The position numbers and the translations under genes are program-made. Shown piece after piece: positions 15,818 to 25,242 of a stretch of DNA of 42,991 bases. Each line of letters starts with the position of its first letter. Position 1 is the first letter of the stretch. The notes under the pieces were generated by a model, which was given only the letters and a program-made list of their open reading frames with translations, did not search any database and was not told the origin of the DNA. The stretch is from an uncultured Bacteroidales bacterium. GTDB taxonomy: Bacteria > Bacteroidota > Bacteroidia > Bacteroidales > Paludibacteraceae. The stretch is from NCBI GenBank assembly GCA_937916355.1, contig CALFTM010000105.1:1-42991 (forward strand). The letters are read 5' to 3'.

Positions 15818-18166
15818 ATGAACGAGATATTAAACCAATTGAACGAAGTCCAAAGAGAGGCAGTTTTGTATAATGATGGGCCATCGCTGGTTATTGCCGG
15901 CGCAGGTTCCGGCAAAACGAGGGTTTTGACTTACAAGGTCGCAGCCCTACTCAAACAGGGCTACCTTCCTCATAACATACTTGCCATCACATTCACCAAC
16001 AAAGCGGCGAATGAGATGAAACAGCGTATTTCTAACATTGTCGGTAGTTTTGAGGCTCGTTCCATTTGGATGGGAACTTTCCACTCCATATTTGCAAGGA
16101 TTTTAAGAATTGAGGCAGATGCACTAAAATTTACAAGTGATTTCACCATTTATGATACTGCCGACACGAAAAGTCGATTGAGGGAAATCATCAAGACATT
16201 AGGATTAGATGACAAAAAGTATTCTGTAAAAAAAGTCTCTTCGCGGATTTCTCAACTAAAAAATTCGCTGGTCACTCCCAATGGATATGAAAAAAATGCG
16301 AGTATGACATTTTTTGATGCAGATATGCCTAAATTTGGCACTATCTACAGAATGTACATGAATGACTGCCATCGTTCTAATGCGATGGATTTTGATGATA
16401 TTCTGCTCTACACAAACGTCCTGTTTCGTGACCACCCAGAAATTCTCGCTAAATATCAGGAGCTTTTCCAGTTCGTATTGGTAGATGAGTATCAGGACAC
16501 CAATTTTTCACAACACCTAATCGTAACGAAACTTTGTGAAAAACACCATAAAATATGCGTGGTGGGCGATGATGCACAAAGCATCTACTCTTTCCGTGGG
16601 GCGAATATTAAAAATATATTACAATTTAAGGATAATTATCCTGAATATAAATTGTTCAAATTGGAGCAAAATTATCGCTCAACCCAAAATATCGTAAATG
16701 CCGCAAATAGTCTGATTTCCAAAAATCCTAACCAAATAAAAAAACAGGTCTTTTCGGAAAATGCGCAAGGCAGCAAAATAAAAGTCAGGTCTGCCGAAAA
16801 TGACACGATTGAAAGCATGAAAGTTTGTGATATTCTTAGGAATGATCTGTATAGCTTTGAATATCAAGATACTGCAGTACTCTACCGAACAAAAGCTCAG
16901 TCTCGTAAACTGGAAGAGTCTTTCCGAAAGGCTCAAATTCCCTACAAAATTTATGGGGGAATGTCTTTCTATGATCATAAAGTTGTAAAAGATATTTTGG
17001 CGTACTTCCGTTTGATCGTTAATCATAATGACGAAGAAGCCTTCAAACGGGCTGTTAAATACCCTAAAAAAGGGATTGGAGACACGTCATTAGAAAAGAT
17101 AAGAAAAATATCAAATGAACAGAATGTCTCCTTGTGGGAAGTTATTTCTGACCCACTCAAATATAATTTGGAAATCAGTGCGGCAACCATAAAAAGGATT
17201 TCTCATTTTAGGGAAGAGATTGAAAAAATGTCTGAAATATACCAGCAATCTGATGCCTATACCATGGCGATTGATGTTGTAAAAAAATTTGGTATATTAG
17301 AGGATCTTTCGCAAGACACCTCTGAAGAGGGGAAAGAGAATAAAAAATTGGCAGATGAGGTTCTTGTGGGTATTCATGAATTTGTGGAGAGTGAAGAGGG
17401 GTTGGAAGATGACGAAACCCCAAACTTGGCCATGTATTTGCGTACTGTCGCACTTCTTACCAGTATGGATCAGGGAGACAATGGAAATTCTAATGTGGTG
17501 ACGCTCATGACGGTTCACTGTGCCAAAGGACTTGAATTTAAAAATGTGATTGTCTCCGGTATGGAGGAGGATTTGTTCCCCTCTTCAATGTCTCAAAATG
17601 AAGGGAATATTGAAGAGGAGCGCAGGTTGTTCTATGTTGCCATCACTCGAGCGGAGCAAAATTGTTTCATCACTTATGCAAAGGAGCGTTTTCAAAACGG
17701 GAGAACGGTCTACCCTTCTCATAGTCGCTTCTTAGATGACATCGATCCTCGCTTCTTAGAATTACCCAAAGATTTTAGTGTCTCATTTTTGACCTCCACA
17801 GATAAGGATTTTGATTTTTATAAATTCAGAAGTAGCGGACATTCTTTTAATAGCAAGAATATACCATCATACCGTTCGCATAAAGAGGAGGATTTCATAA
17901 AAGAAGAGGATGTACCCAACATTTCTCCGCAAACAAAAAATCTGAAAAAAATCCAACCAGAAGCAAGTGTCATAAATGAAAATGATGACATGAAAAAATC
18001 AGGATTCTCCATTGGAAATATTGTTTTTCATGAACGTTTCGGAAAAGGGGAAATCTCTCAAATCGAAGCAATGGGAGGAGATTTTAAACTTACAATTCAG
18101 TTTGAGAAAGAGGGAGAGAAAAAGATTCTGAAAAAATACGCCAATCTGAAAAAACTTTCGGAATAA
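15818..18166 (+). CDS. uvrD: UvrD/PcrA-type superfamily 1 DNA helicase
   Basis: This 3'-5' ATP-dependent helicase is used in nucleotide excision and mismatch repair and in clearing replication blocks. All SF1A motifs are visible: VIAGAGSGKTRVL (Walker A), ITFTNKAANEMKQR, VDEYQDTN (Walker B), GDDAQSIYSFRGA, EQNYRSTQNIVNAAN, LMTVHCAKGLEF and RRLFYVAITRAEQN. The C-terminal 50 residues (IVFHERFGKGEISQIE onward) match the tudor-like tail seen in PcrA/UvrD that contacts RNA polymerase. Length (782 aa) is close to the usual 720-760. It converges on the DUF6913-like gene 19 nt away. Confidence 0.95.
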   Translation: MNEILNQLNEVQREAVLYNDGPSLVIAGAGSGKTRVLTYKVAALLKQGYLPHNILAITFTNKAANEMKQRISNIVGSFEARSIWMGTFHSIFARILRIEADALKFTSDFTIYDTADTKSRLREIIKTLGLDDKKYSVKKVSSRISQLKNSLVTPNGYEKNASMTFFDADMPKFGTIYRMYMNDCHRSNAMDFDDILLYTNVLFRDHPEILAKYQELFQFVLVDEYQDTNFSQHLIVTKLCEKHHKICVVGDDAQSIYSFRGANIKNILQFKDNYPEYKLFKLEQNYRSTQNIVNAANSLISKNPNQIKKQVFSENAQGSKIKVRSAENDTIESMKVCDILRNDLYSFEYQDTAVLYRTKAQSRKLEESFRKAQIPYKIYGGMSFYDHKVVKDILAYFRLIVNHNDEEAFKRAVKYPKKGIGDTSLEKIRKISNEQNVSLWEVISDPLKYNLEISAATIKRISHFREEIEKMSEIYQQSDAYTMAIDVVKKFGILEDLSQDTSEEGKENKKLADEVLVGIHEFVESEEGLEDDETPNLAMYLRTVALLTSMDQGDNGNSNVVTLMTVHCAKGLEFKNVIVSGMEEDLFPSSMSQNEGNIEEERRLFYVAITRAEQNCFITYAKERFQNGRTVYPSHSRFLDDIDPRFLELPKDFSVSFLTSTDKDFDFYKFRSSGHSFNSKNIPSYRSHKEEDFIKEEDVPNISPQTKNLKKIQPEASVINENDDMKKSGFSIGNIVFHERFGKGEISQIEAMGGDFKLTIQFEKEGEKKILKKYANLKKLSE

Positions 18167-18184
18167 TTTTCAAGCCTAACATAA

Positions 18185-18209
18185 ATTATGGGGTTCGTTT
18201 TCCCATAAT
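18185..18209. terminator. Possible hairpin between convergent uvrD and the DUF6913-like gene
   Basis: ATTATGGG (18185-18192) and CCCATAAT (18202-18209) form a perfect 8-bp stem overlapping the last codons of the leftward gene. Neither side has a good T run, so terminator function is doubtful. Confidence 0.3.
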
Positions 18210-18728
18210 GGTTTTAAGATAATGGAGAATTTGCGACAACAATTCTGTTTTCGTGAGTTTTCCATTAGCACTGATTTCCAAATCGTACAATGATTGGTAA
18301 AATTCTTTATTTTGTCCGCATTTGCAGACTGCCCGAGAAATTTTCAATAGATATTTGAGAGGAAGATTTTCCCCTGAGGTTAAATCGATCAACACATCAG
18401 CGTTGAATGACAAAAATTTCCCTTCAATCACTTTGTTAGGTTTCCCGAACATATTGGTTGATTCTGAATTGAAGAATGTAACCTTGTCGTAGTCCTGCCT
18501 TAAATACTGTTTTGTGGTAATATTACACCACACCTCCACCTCTTTATTATCCAACATTTTTATGATGTTGCTAATCTCTTCATTATGAGGAATATCGTAT
18601 GAAACAAGAACAACAACACGATTCACATCCGACCAGTTAAGAAATTTTTTTTCACGAGTCGACTTTGTTTTTTTCCATAAACTATTGGATTGCCAGTCTA
18701 TATATTTTCTTTTCCAATCTTCAAACAT
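18186..18728 (-). CDS. DUF6913-like conserved protein
   Basis: This 180-residue soluble protein has a basic N-terminus (RKYIDWQSNSLWKKTKSTREKK), followed by alternating strands and helices (RVVVLVSYDI, VEVWCNITTKQYL, FNADVLIDLTSGENLPLKYLL). The layout resembles the Bacteroidota family I recall as DUF6913, whose function is unknown; the name is from memory and should be checked. The DLTSGENLPLKYLLKIS part is the most family-like. It is the last gene of lolA-trxB-ligA and starts 19 nt after ligA. Confidence 0.65.
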   Translation of the reverse strand: MFEDWKRKYIDWQSNSLWKKTKSTREKKFLNWSDVNRVVVLVSYDIPHNEEISNIIKMLDNKEVEVWCNITTKQYLRQDYDKVTFFNSESTNMFGKPNKVIEGKFLSFNADVLIDLTSGENLPLKYLLKISRAVCKCGQNKEFYQSLYDLEISANGKLTKTELLSQILHYLKTIMGKRTP

Positions 18729-18747
18729 AGTTTCTCCTCCTAAAAGA

Positions 18748-20757
18748 TTATTTGATCATCTCTTCAAACTCTTGTTCACTAATAATTTTCACATTTAGCT
18801 TTTGTGCCTTCTCCAATTTTGCAGGCCCCATATTTTCGCCAGCCAACAAATAGTGGGTCTTCGATGATATTGAAGAGACATTCTTTCCACCATTCTTTTC
18901 AATCAACTCTTTCAGCTCGTCTCTTGAATGGTTACTGAATGTTCCGCTAATCACAATGGATAAGCCAGCCAATTTGTCTGAATGCTGTTTTAGCACCTCC
19001 TCATCTAAAGAGAACTGCAAACCATACTCTTTTAAACGATGGATAATCGTCCGGTTTTCATCATTTGCAAAATAATCAACGACACTTTTGGCAATTATTT
19101 CTCCTACCTCATCTACAGCCAGCAGATCCATCACACTGGCATTCTCGATGTTTTCGATATTTTTCAGAGCATTGGCAATTTTTTTTGCAGTCGTCACCCC
19201 TACATAACGAATGCCTAAAGCAAACAACACCCTTTCAAAAGGAACATTTTTCGACCTCTCCAAACTATCTAACAAATTACGGGCACTCACCTCCCCCCAT
19301 CGGTCGAGACCAGACAAGTCATTAAATTTCAAACCATACAAGTCTGCCACATTATGGATTAATTTTTTCTGATAAAGTAAGTTGACATTCTCTTCACCTA
19401 AATTAATATCCATAGCCTTCCTGCCGACAAAATGTTCTATCCTACCCTTGATTTGAGGAGGACAATTAGATTCGTTAGGACAATAATAAGCCGCTTCCCC
19501 CGTCTCTCTCACAAGAGGAGTACCACACTCGTTACAGATGGTCAGAAATTCCACTTTTTGAGTAACATCTGCACCCCTTTGCTCATAATCAACACCTACA
19601 ATCTTAGGGATGATCTCGCCCCCTTTTTCAACATAGACCATATCCCCAATATATAAATCCAAAGAGGCAATGACATCAGCATTATGAAGCGAGGCTCTTT
19701 TAACGATGGTACCAGATAGCTGGACAGGATCCAAATTCGCCACAGGAGTCACCGCACCAGTTCTTCCCACTTGAAAAGAGACCGATTTTAATTTTGTACA
19801 AGCACGCTCAGCTTGAAATTTATAAGCAATAGCCCAACGAGGCGATTTTGCCGTATAACCCAGCATTTGCTGTTGTCGGATAGAATTTACTTTTAAAACA
19901 ATTCCATCAGTAGCAACGGGCAGGTTCTTTCGTTCTTCGTCCCAATATGAGATAAATTCAAAAACCTCGTCAATGGAGCGACAAACCCTTGAAGCATCAG
20001 AAATTTTAAAGCCCCATTTTTTTGCTGCAAGTAAGTTCTCGTAGTGTGTTGAAAAAGGAAGATTTTCTCCTAAGAGATAATAGAGGAATGAATCCAATTT
20101 CCTTTTTGCCACCTCCTTTGAATTTTGAGTCTTTATTGTACCCGATGCTGCATTTCGAGGGTTGGCGAAAAGAGACTCATCGTTGGCAGAACGCTCTTTG
20201 TTCAATTTCTCAAAAACATCCCAAGGCATCAAAATTTCACCACGAATCTCAAAAGATTTCGGATAGTCATCTCCTTGTAAAACCAACGGCACAGACTTAA
20301 TGGTTTTCACATTTTCTGTTACATCATCACCCTTTTCTCCATCGCCACGAGTTACTGCCTTATCCAGTTTTCCATTTTCATACCATAATGAAATGGATGT
20401 GCCATCATATTTTAATTCACAAACAATCTCAAAAGGCTCTCCTTCAAGTCCTCTTGACACTCGATCGTAAAAATCGGAAACCTCCCCACGGGAATAAGTG
20501 TTCCCTAAGGAGAGCATAGGATAACGATGAGAAACCTGCTTGAACTCTTTTGAAATGTCACTACCTACCCTTTGTGTTGGAGAATTTGGGTCGAATGATT
20601 CTGGATGTGCCGACTCTAACTGTTGTAACTCCAACATCATTTGATCGAATTCGTAATCAGATATGACGGGAGCAGACAAGACATAGTAGTTATGATTATG
20701 TCTATTCAACTCATCACGAAGGAACTCAATGCGTTTCAAATCGTCCATCACATACAA
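18748..20757 (-). CDS. ligA: NAD-dependent DNA ligase
   Basis: LigA seals nicks during replication and repair using NAD as AMP donor. The nucleophilic lysine is K116 in CELKYDGT. The NTase core (GEILMPWDVFEKLN, LFANPRNAASGTIK), the OB fold, the zinc site (CNECG plus YYCPNESNCP), tandem HhH motifs and a C-terminal BRCT domain (LAGLSIVISGTFSNHSRDEL) are all present. Length (669 aa) is standard. An alternative start three codons in (MDDLKRI) would be equally reasonable. It lies 33 nt after trxB in the lolA operon. Confidence 0.98.
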   Translation of the reverse strand: MYVMDDLKRIEFLRDELNRHNHNYYVLSAPVISDYEFDQMMLELQQLESAHPESFDPNSPTQRVGSDISKEFKQVSHRYPMLSLGNTYSRGEVSDFYDRVSRGLEGEPFEIVCELKYDGTSISLWYENGKLDKAVTRGDGEKGDDVTENVKTIKSVPLVLQGDDYPKSFEIRGEILMPWDVFEKLNKERSANDESLFANPRNAASGTIKTQNSKEVAKRKLDSFLYYLLGENLPFSTHYENLLAAKKWGFKISDASRVCRSIDEVFEFISYWDEERKNLPVATDGIVLKVNSIRQQQMLGYTAKSPRWAIAYKFQAERACTKLKSVSFQVGRTGAVTPVANLDPVQLSGTIVKRASLHNADVIASLDLYIGDMVYVEKGGEIIPKIVGVDYEQRGADVTQKVEFLTICNECGTPLVRETGEAAYYCPNESNCPPQIKGRIEHFVGRKAMDINLGEENVNLLYQKKLIHNVADLYGLKFNDLSGLDRWGEVSARNLLDSLERSKNVPFERVLFALGIRYVGVTTAKKIANALKNIENIENASVMDLLAVDEVGEIIAKSVVDYFANDENRTIIHRLKEYGLQFSLDEEVLKQHSDKLAGLSIVISGTFSNHSRDELKELIEKNGGKNVSSISSKTHYLLAGENMGPAKLEKAQKLNVKIISEQEFEEMIK

Positions 20758-20790
20758 AGGTTATAGTATTTCAAAAATTATTATGACTCA

Positions 20791-21729
20791 TCACAAATTT
20801 CTTTCCAAAAGGAAACGTTCTGCATCTTTTGCAGCTTTGCAACCACTCGCAGCCGCTGTTATCGCTTGTCTATAGATTGGGTCTGCTACGTCACCAGCCG
20901 CAAAGACTCCCGGAATATTGGTTTCCGTCGTACAACCTTTGGTTTTGATGAAACCTCCTTTGTCCAACTCTAAGTATTTTTCAAACAAACTTGAATTGGG
21001 CAAATGTCCGATTGCTACGAACATTCCATCAACCTCAATCGTGTATTCAGACTCTTCTGCGTCTCCTCTATTTTTTTTCAAGAGAGCAGTCTGAACTCCA
21101 TCTTCACCAGCCAGACCTATCACTTCATGTTTGAACAACACTTCGATTTTCTCATTTTCCATCACACGTTGTTGCATCACCTGAGAAGCCCGAAGACGGT
21201 CACGACGAACAGCCAAATAAACCTTCTTGCAAATCCTTGCGAGATAGAGTGCGTCCTCACATGCAGTATCTCCACCTCCTACAACCACAACGGTTTTGTT
21301 GCGGTAAAAGAATCCGTCGCATGTAGCACACGCTGATACTCCTAAACCAGCATATTTTTTTTCGTCTGCCAAACCTAAATATTTAGAAGATGCACCTGTC
21401 GAAATGATGACCGAAGCAGCTTGAATCTTCTTTTCTCCATCAATTGTGACAATATTCTCCCCTTCTTTCAACTCCACTTCCGTCGCCATTCCCGAACGAA
21501 GGTCTGCCCCAAAACGAATCGCCTGTTCACGAATCTCTTCCATCATGTCAGGGCCAGAAATGCCCTTAGGATAACCGGGGAAATTCTCCACTTCCGTTGT
21601 AGTGGTCAACTGTCCACCTCTCAACAAACCTTCATATAAAACAGGCGAAAGATTTGCACGCGCTGCATATATTGCCGCTGTATAACCTGCAGGTCCAGAG
21701 CCTATAATAAGACATCTAACTTTTTCCAT
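20791..21729 (-). CDS. trxB: Thioredoxin-disulfide reductase
   Basis: TrxB passes electrons from NADPH through FAD to thioredoxin. The FAD site GSGPAGYTAAIYAARA, the redox-active C134-A-T-C137 in SACATCDG, the NADPH site VVGGGDTACEDALYLA and the C-terminal GVFAAGDVADP are all in place. Length (312 aa) is normal. It is 19 nt downstream of lolA and upstream of ligA on the same transcript. No thioredoxin gene is adjacent. Confidence 0.97.
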   Translation of the reverse strand: MEKVRCLIIGSGPAGYTAAIYAARANLSPVLYEGLLRGGQLTTTTEVENFPGYPKGISGPDMMEEIREQAIRFGADLRSGMATEVELKEGENIVTIDGEKKIQAASVIISTGASSKYLGLADEKKYAGLGVSACATCDGFFYRNKTVVVVGGGDTACEDALYLARICKKVYLAVRRDRLRASQVMQQRVMENEKIEVLFKHEVIGLAGEDGVQTALLKKNRGDAEESEYTIEVDGMFVAIGHLPNSSLFEKYLELDKGGFIKTKGCTTETNIPGVFAAGDVADPIYRQAITAAASGCKAAKDAERFLLERNL

Positions 21730-21748
21730 ATTAAAAACATTATATCAA

Positions 21749-22420
21749 TTATCTCAAATCAATCACTTCAAAAGAATTGTATTTTTTTTCGTCAAAAACA
21801 AACTCCTGATCAGCAACTGTTTGCGAGCGATCCAAATTATTAATGATGAATGTGGTTGTCAATCCATCTTTTCCCTTCAAAGAGATTGATTTGGGTTGTA
21901 ACGTATTTTTCTCCACCAACAATGTAACAATAGAATAGTTACTTTTTAAGTTGTTCGGATACAACTCCACCTTCTCGCAACTTATTTTTCCTTCTTGGAC
22001 TGTTCCGATGTAGCGCATTTTGTAATCAGTCTGATAAGACTTCATCAGCAAGAGCGGATTAACCTCCTTCAACTCTTCTTTGTCAGGTTCACTGATTGTC
22101 ACCTCTTTTTCTTTCATCATTAAAACTGCCTGAGTTTTTCCATCAAAAAGAGTGACGACATCTCTTAATGAGAGTTTAAACATCTCTCCTTTCAAATGAA
22201 TTGAACCCTCGAAGGAGTCTGATTGATTATTGCGTGCATTGTTAATGTTTACCGTGAATAACGCCGTAGCACCTTTTTTTGTATCAAAAGCTTTAATGGA
22301 TTTATTCAACAGACTTTGCGCTTTGGGGTCGACAGCAGACTCTTTCTGCGCTGCAACCAATAGAGGGAGCAGCAGACCCGCTAATAAAATTATATACCTT
22401 TTTATACTCTTCATGCCCAT
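21749..22420 (-). CDS. lolA: Outer-membrane lipoprotein carrier LolA-like protein
   Basis: LolA ferries lipoproteins across the periplasm to the outer membrane. The protein has a signal peptide (IILLAGLLLPLLVAAQ) and a beta-rich mature part. Family-like segments include GSIHLKGEMFKLSLRD, LFDGKTQAVLMMKEKEV and LQPKSISLKGKDG. Its position right after ftsK supports the call, since I recall ftsK-lolA as a conserved pair. Start could also be the ATG two codons in. LolB is not seen, as is usual outside proteobacteria. Identity is good but weaker than for the enzymes. Confidence 0.85.
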   Translation of the reverse strand: MGMKSIKRYIILLAGLLLPLLVAAQKESAVDPKAQSLLNKSIKAFDTKKGATALFTVNINNARNNQSDSFEGSIHLKGEMFKLSLRDVVTLFDGKTQAVLMMKEKEVTISEPDKEELKEVNPLLLMKSYQTDYKMRYIGTVQEGKISCEKVELYPNNLKSNYSIVTLLVEKNTLQPKSISLKGKDGLTTTFIINNLDRSQTVADQEFVFDEKKYNSFEVIDLR

Positions 22421-22444
22421 ATTTTTATTTTAAATTTTGTGCGA

Positions 22445-22476
22445 TAAATATAATACAAAAAATTCAACAACACAAA
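22445..22476 (-). promoter_or_regulatory. Promoter of lolA-trxB-ligA
   Basis: On the minus strand TTTG (22473-22476) is followed by a 20-nt spacer and TATATTTA (22445-22452), one mismatch from TAnnTTTG. The promoter lies immediately after the ftsK stop codon, so the lolA group can be expressed apart from ftsK. Confidence 0.65.
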
Positions 22477-22478
22477 AG

Positions 22479-25094
22479 TTATAGAGAATTTAAGATAGAA
22501 TCCAGATGAACCATGTCTGTAACCAAAACTTCTCTCGGTTTTGCTCCTCTCGATGGCCCTACGATACCAGCCACCTCCAACTGATCCATGATTTTACCTG
22601 CACGGTTGAATCCGATTTCAAATTTTCTTTGAAGGAAAGAGGTAGAGCCTTGCTGCATGGAGACAACGATTTGTGCGGCCTCTGCAAAAAGTACGTCACG
22701 TTTGGCGAGGTCTACTTTCGACAAGTCATTTCCCTCCTCTTCACTCTCTACTTCAGGTAACAAGAATGCGGTCGGATAAGATTGTTGTTTTGAAATAAAC
22801 TCCGTGATTCTCTCCACCTCTGGTGTATCCACAAACGCACATTGCACACGCGTCAGGTCACTTCCTGTTCCTATGAGCATATCTCCTCGTCCGATCAATT
22901 GCTCTGCACCATTACTGTCCAATATCACACGAGATTCAAGTGAAGACGACACTCTGAACGCAAAACGAGCAGGGAAATTAGCACGAATGACTCCAGTAAT
23001 GACATCGGCGGAAGGTCTTTGGGTTGCTAATATCATGTGGATGCCGACCGCTCTCGCTTTTTGTGCAATACGCGCAATCGGTTTCTCCACCTCTTTTCCT
23101 ACCTGCATGATCAAATCAGCGAACTCGTCAATCACAACAACAATGTATGGAAGGAAATGATGTCCTTTTTCTGGATTTAATCTTCGGTTTATGAACTTTT
23201 CGTTGTATTCGATAATTTGACGAGCCCCCGCATCCCTCAGCAACTCGTAGCGTTGATCCATTTCAACACATAACGAGTTGAGTGTTTCAACCACTTTCTT
23301 CACATCTGTGATGATGGCATCTGTAGCATCTGGCATTTTTGCCAAGAAGTGGTTTTCTATTGGCGCATACATGCTAAACTCAACCATCTTCGGGTCTACC
23401 ATCACCAGTTTCAATTCTGACGGATGTTTTTTATAAAGCAATGAAGTGATGATGGCGTTCAATCCGACCGACTTTCCCTGACCTGTAGCACCAGCCACAA
23501 GAACGTGTGGCATTTTGCACAAATCGAGCATGAAGACTTCATTGGTAATCGTCTTGCCTAAAGCAATCGGCAATTGGAAATCTGAGTCTTGGAATTTCTT
23601 ACTACCAATAATTTCAGACATTGGTACTGTTACAGATTTGGTGTTAGGCACTTCAATACCAATCGTACCTTTTCCCGGAATAGGTGCGATGATACGAATT
23701 CCTTTTGCGGCAATGGACAATGCGATGTCGTCCGCCAAACTTCTAATTCTGGAAACTCGCACACGAGGCCCCGGTGTCACTTCGTAGAGCGTAACCGTTG
23801 GCCCGACAGTCGCTTTAATTGAGGTGATCTCCACATCGAAATTATTTAACACCTCTACTATCCTATCCTTGTTTTTATTTTGCTCCTCTACATTTATGTT
23901 CTGTTGTGGCGCGTATGTTTTGAACAGATCCAACGATGGTTTTTGATAAAATTCCAAATCTTTCGTAGGGTCATATAATTTAAATTCTTCTTCTTCCGCC
24001 TTTTCGACAACCGGACCTTCTTCAATAGAAAACTCAATCTCTTTTTCCTCCGTTTTTTCTTCTTCTTTTGGTTCTGCAGGATCAGAAGAACCTTGCGGAG
24101 AAACTGATTGAGACATCTTTTCAGTATTCTCGTAGTCAGACACTATAGGATTGTTTTCTTCACTATTTTCAATTTCAAAAGGAATTGTAATAGGACTCTT
24201 TGTTGATGGTTTTTCTGCTTCTTGAAGACTATCTTGTCTTTCTTCTTTCACATCTGATGAAGTTTCCGCACTATCCTTTGAAGGAATATCCAGCTGCTCA
24301 GCAGATTCATTCTTTTCTTCATTATTATCATCAATGTCCTCTTCTTTTACAATGTTTTCTTCACTTTTATCATCAACGCCTTGCGAAGACTCATCATCCG
24401 AGTCGTTTAAGTCGCCATTCTCACACACTGCAGGTTCTGGCTCACTAATTTTTTCAGTTTTAGAAAACACTTTATCGACATGCGACATGAAAAGTTCCCA
24501 GAAACCCTCAAAGGCATAAAAAGAGAATAATAACAGAGTCAGTAATAGAATTAAAATCACACCTGTCCAACCGATATGGGCCTGTAGGAAAAGATTGATT
24601 TGATAACCATGTTCACCCCCTAAAAAAAGAAAGGTAGAATCATAACCATCAATAAATGACCCTAACAAGATAGACCCCCAAATCATGATAAACGAACAAA
24701 CCATAAAAGTTTTGTACATTTTTCCTTCAAACGGACGTACATTGATGAACCACAATCCGATAAGAAAAAAATAGAAGATGTAACTTAATACTGAAATTCC
24801 AAACGTGCGATTGATTAAAAAATCTGAAATTCTCGCACCCATTAGACCTGCGTTATTTTTTATGTTTTCAGACAAATAGTCATTATCATAATCGCCCAAC
24901 AACAAGCTCTGGTCTTCCCAGCCTGTGTAAAAGAAGGAAAAAACAGCAAATGAGATATATAAACCTATAAAAATGAAGATGATACCCAAGCCATTCCTAA
25001 AGGGTTCGCTTGCGTACCACATGAGAATTCTTTTCAAAAAATTCATTTTCGGAGTCTTTTCCTCTTCTTTTTCGATGTTATTATCTTTCGACAT
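22479..25094 (-). CDS. ftsK: DNA translocase FtsK
   Basis: FtsK pumps chromosomal DNA at the division septum and activates dimer resolution. The 871-residue protein has four N-terminal transmembrane helices (about residues 33-190). A strongly acidic Glu/Ser/Asp-rich linker follows (about 215-370). Then come the alpha and beta motor domains with Walker A GATGQGKSV and Walker B VVIDEFADLIM, RPSADVITGVIRANFPARFAF, and a C-terminal winged-helix gamma domain that reads polarising DNA motifs. Four helices and this linker length are typical of Bacteroidota FtsK. It has its own promoter and is followed by lolA. Confidence 0.97.
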   Translation of the reverse strand: MSKDNNIEKEEEKTPKMNFLKRILMWYASEPFRNGLGIIFIFIGLYISFAVFSFFYTGWEDQSLLLGDYDNDYLSENIKNNAGLMGARISDFLINRTFGISVLSYIFYFFLIGLWFINVRPFEGKMYKTFMVCSFIMIWGSILLGSFIDGYDSTFLFLGGEHGYQINLFLQAHIGWTGVILILLLTLLLFSFYAFEGFWELFMSHVDKVFSKTEKISEPEPAVCENGDLNDSDDESSQGVDDKSEENIVKEEDIDDNNEEKNESAEQLDIPSKDSAETSSDVKEERQDSLQEAEKPSTKSPITIPFEIENSEENNPIVSDYENTEKMSQSVSPQGSSDPAEPKEEEKTEEKEIEFSIEEGPVVEKAEEEEFKLYDPTKDLEFYQKPSLDLFKTYAPQQNINVEEQNKNKDRIVEVLNNFDVEITSIKATVGPTVTLYEVTPGPRVRVSRIRSLADDIALSIAAKGIRIIAPIPGKGTIGIEVPNTKSVTVPMSEIIGSKKFQDSDFQLPIALGKTITNEVFMLDLCKMPHVLVAGATGQGKSVGLNAIITSLLYKKHPSELKLVMVDPKMVEFSMYAPIENHFLAKMPDATDAIITDVKKVVETLNSLCVEMDQRYELLRDAGARQIIEYNEKFINRRLNPEKGHHFLPYIVVVIDEFADLIMQVGKEVEKPIARIAQKARAVGIHMILATQRPSADVITGVIRANFPARFAFRVSSSLESRVILDSNGAEQLIGRGDMLIGTGSDLTRVQCAFVDTPEVERITEFISKQQSYPTAFLLPEVESEEEGNDLSKVDLAKRDVLFAEAAQIVVSMQQGSTSFLQRKFEIGFNRAGKIMDQLEVAGIVGPSRGAKPREVLVTDMVHLDSILNSL

Positions 25095-25119
25095 ATCAAC
25101 CTAAAGTTTATCGTTTTCG

Positions 25120-25127
25120 CAAATATA
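25120..25127 (-). promoter_or_regulatory. -7 box of the ftsK promoter
   Basis: Minus-strand TATATTTG matches TAnnTTTG exactly, about 25 nt before the start codon. The -33 region is AT-rich with no clear TTTG. Confidence 0.6.
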
Positions 25128-25152
25128 ACATTTTATTTTCTGAATAAATTAT

Positions 25153-25194
25153 AAAAAAAAGTTGGGTGATTTCATCTAATTAAAAATCACCCAA
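25153..25194 (-). terminator. Strong terminator after rho
   Basis: A perfect 11-bp stem (25162-25172 with 25184-25194) is followed on the minus strand by eight T (25153-25160). It separates rho from ftsK. Confidence 0.92.
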
Positions 25195-25242
25195 TTAGTA
25201 TTTCAAAAGTTTAAAAAAACTTCCAATTCTTTCCCAAAAGGA

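Noticed and set aside
24200..24519. Plus-strand frames opposite the FtsK linker
   Set aside because: They are shadows of the Glu/Ser-rich acidic linker of ftsK.
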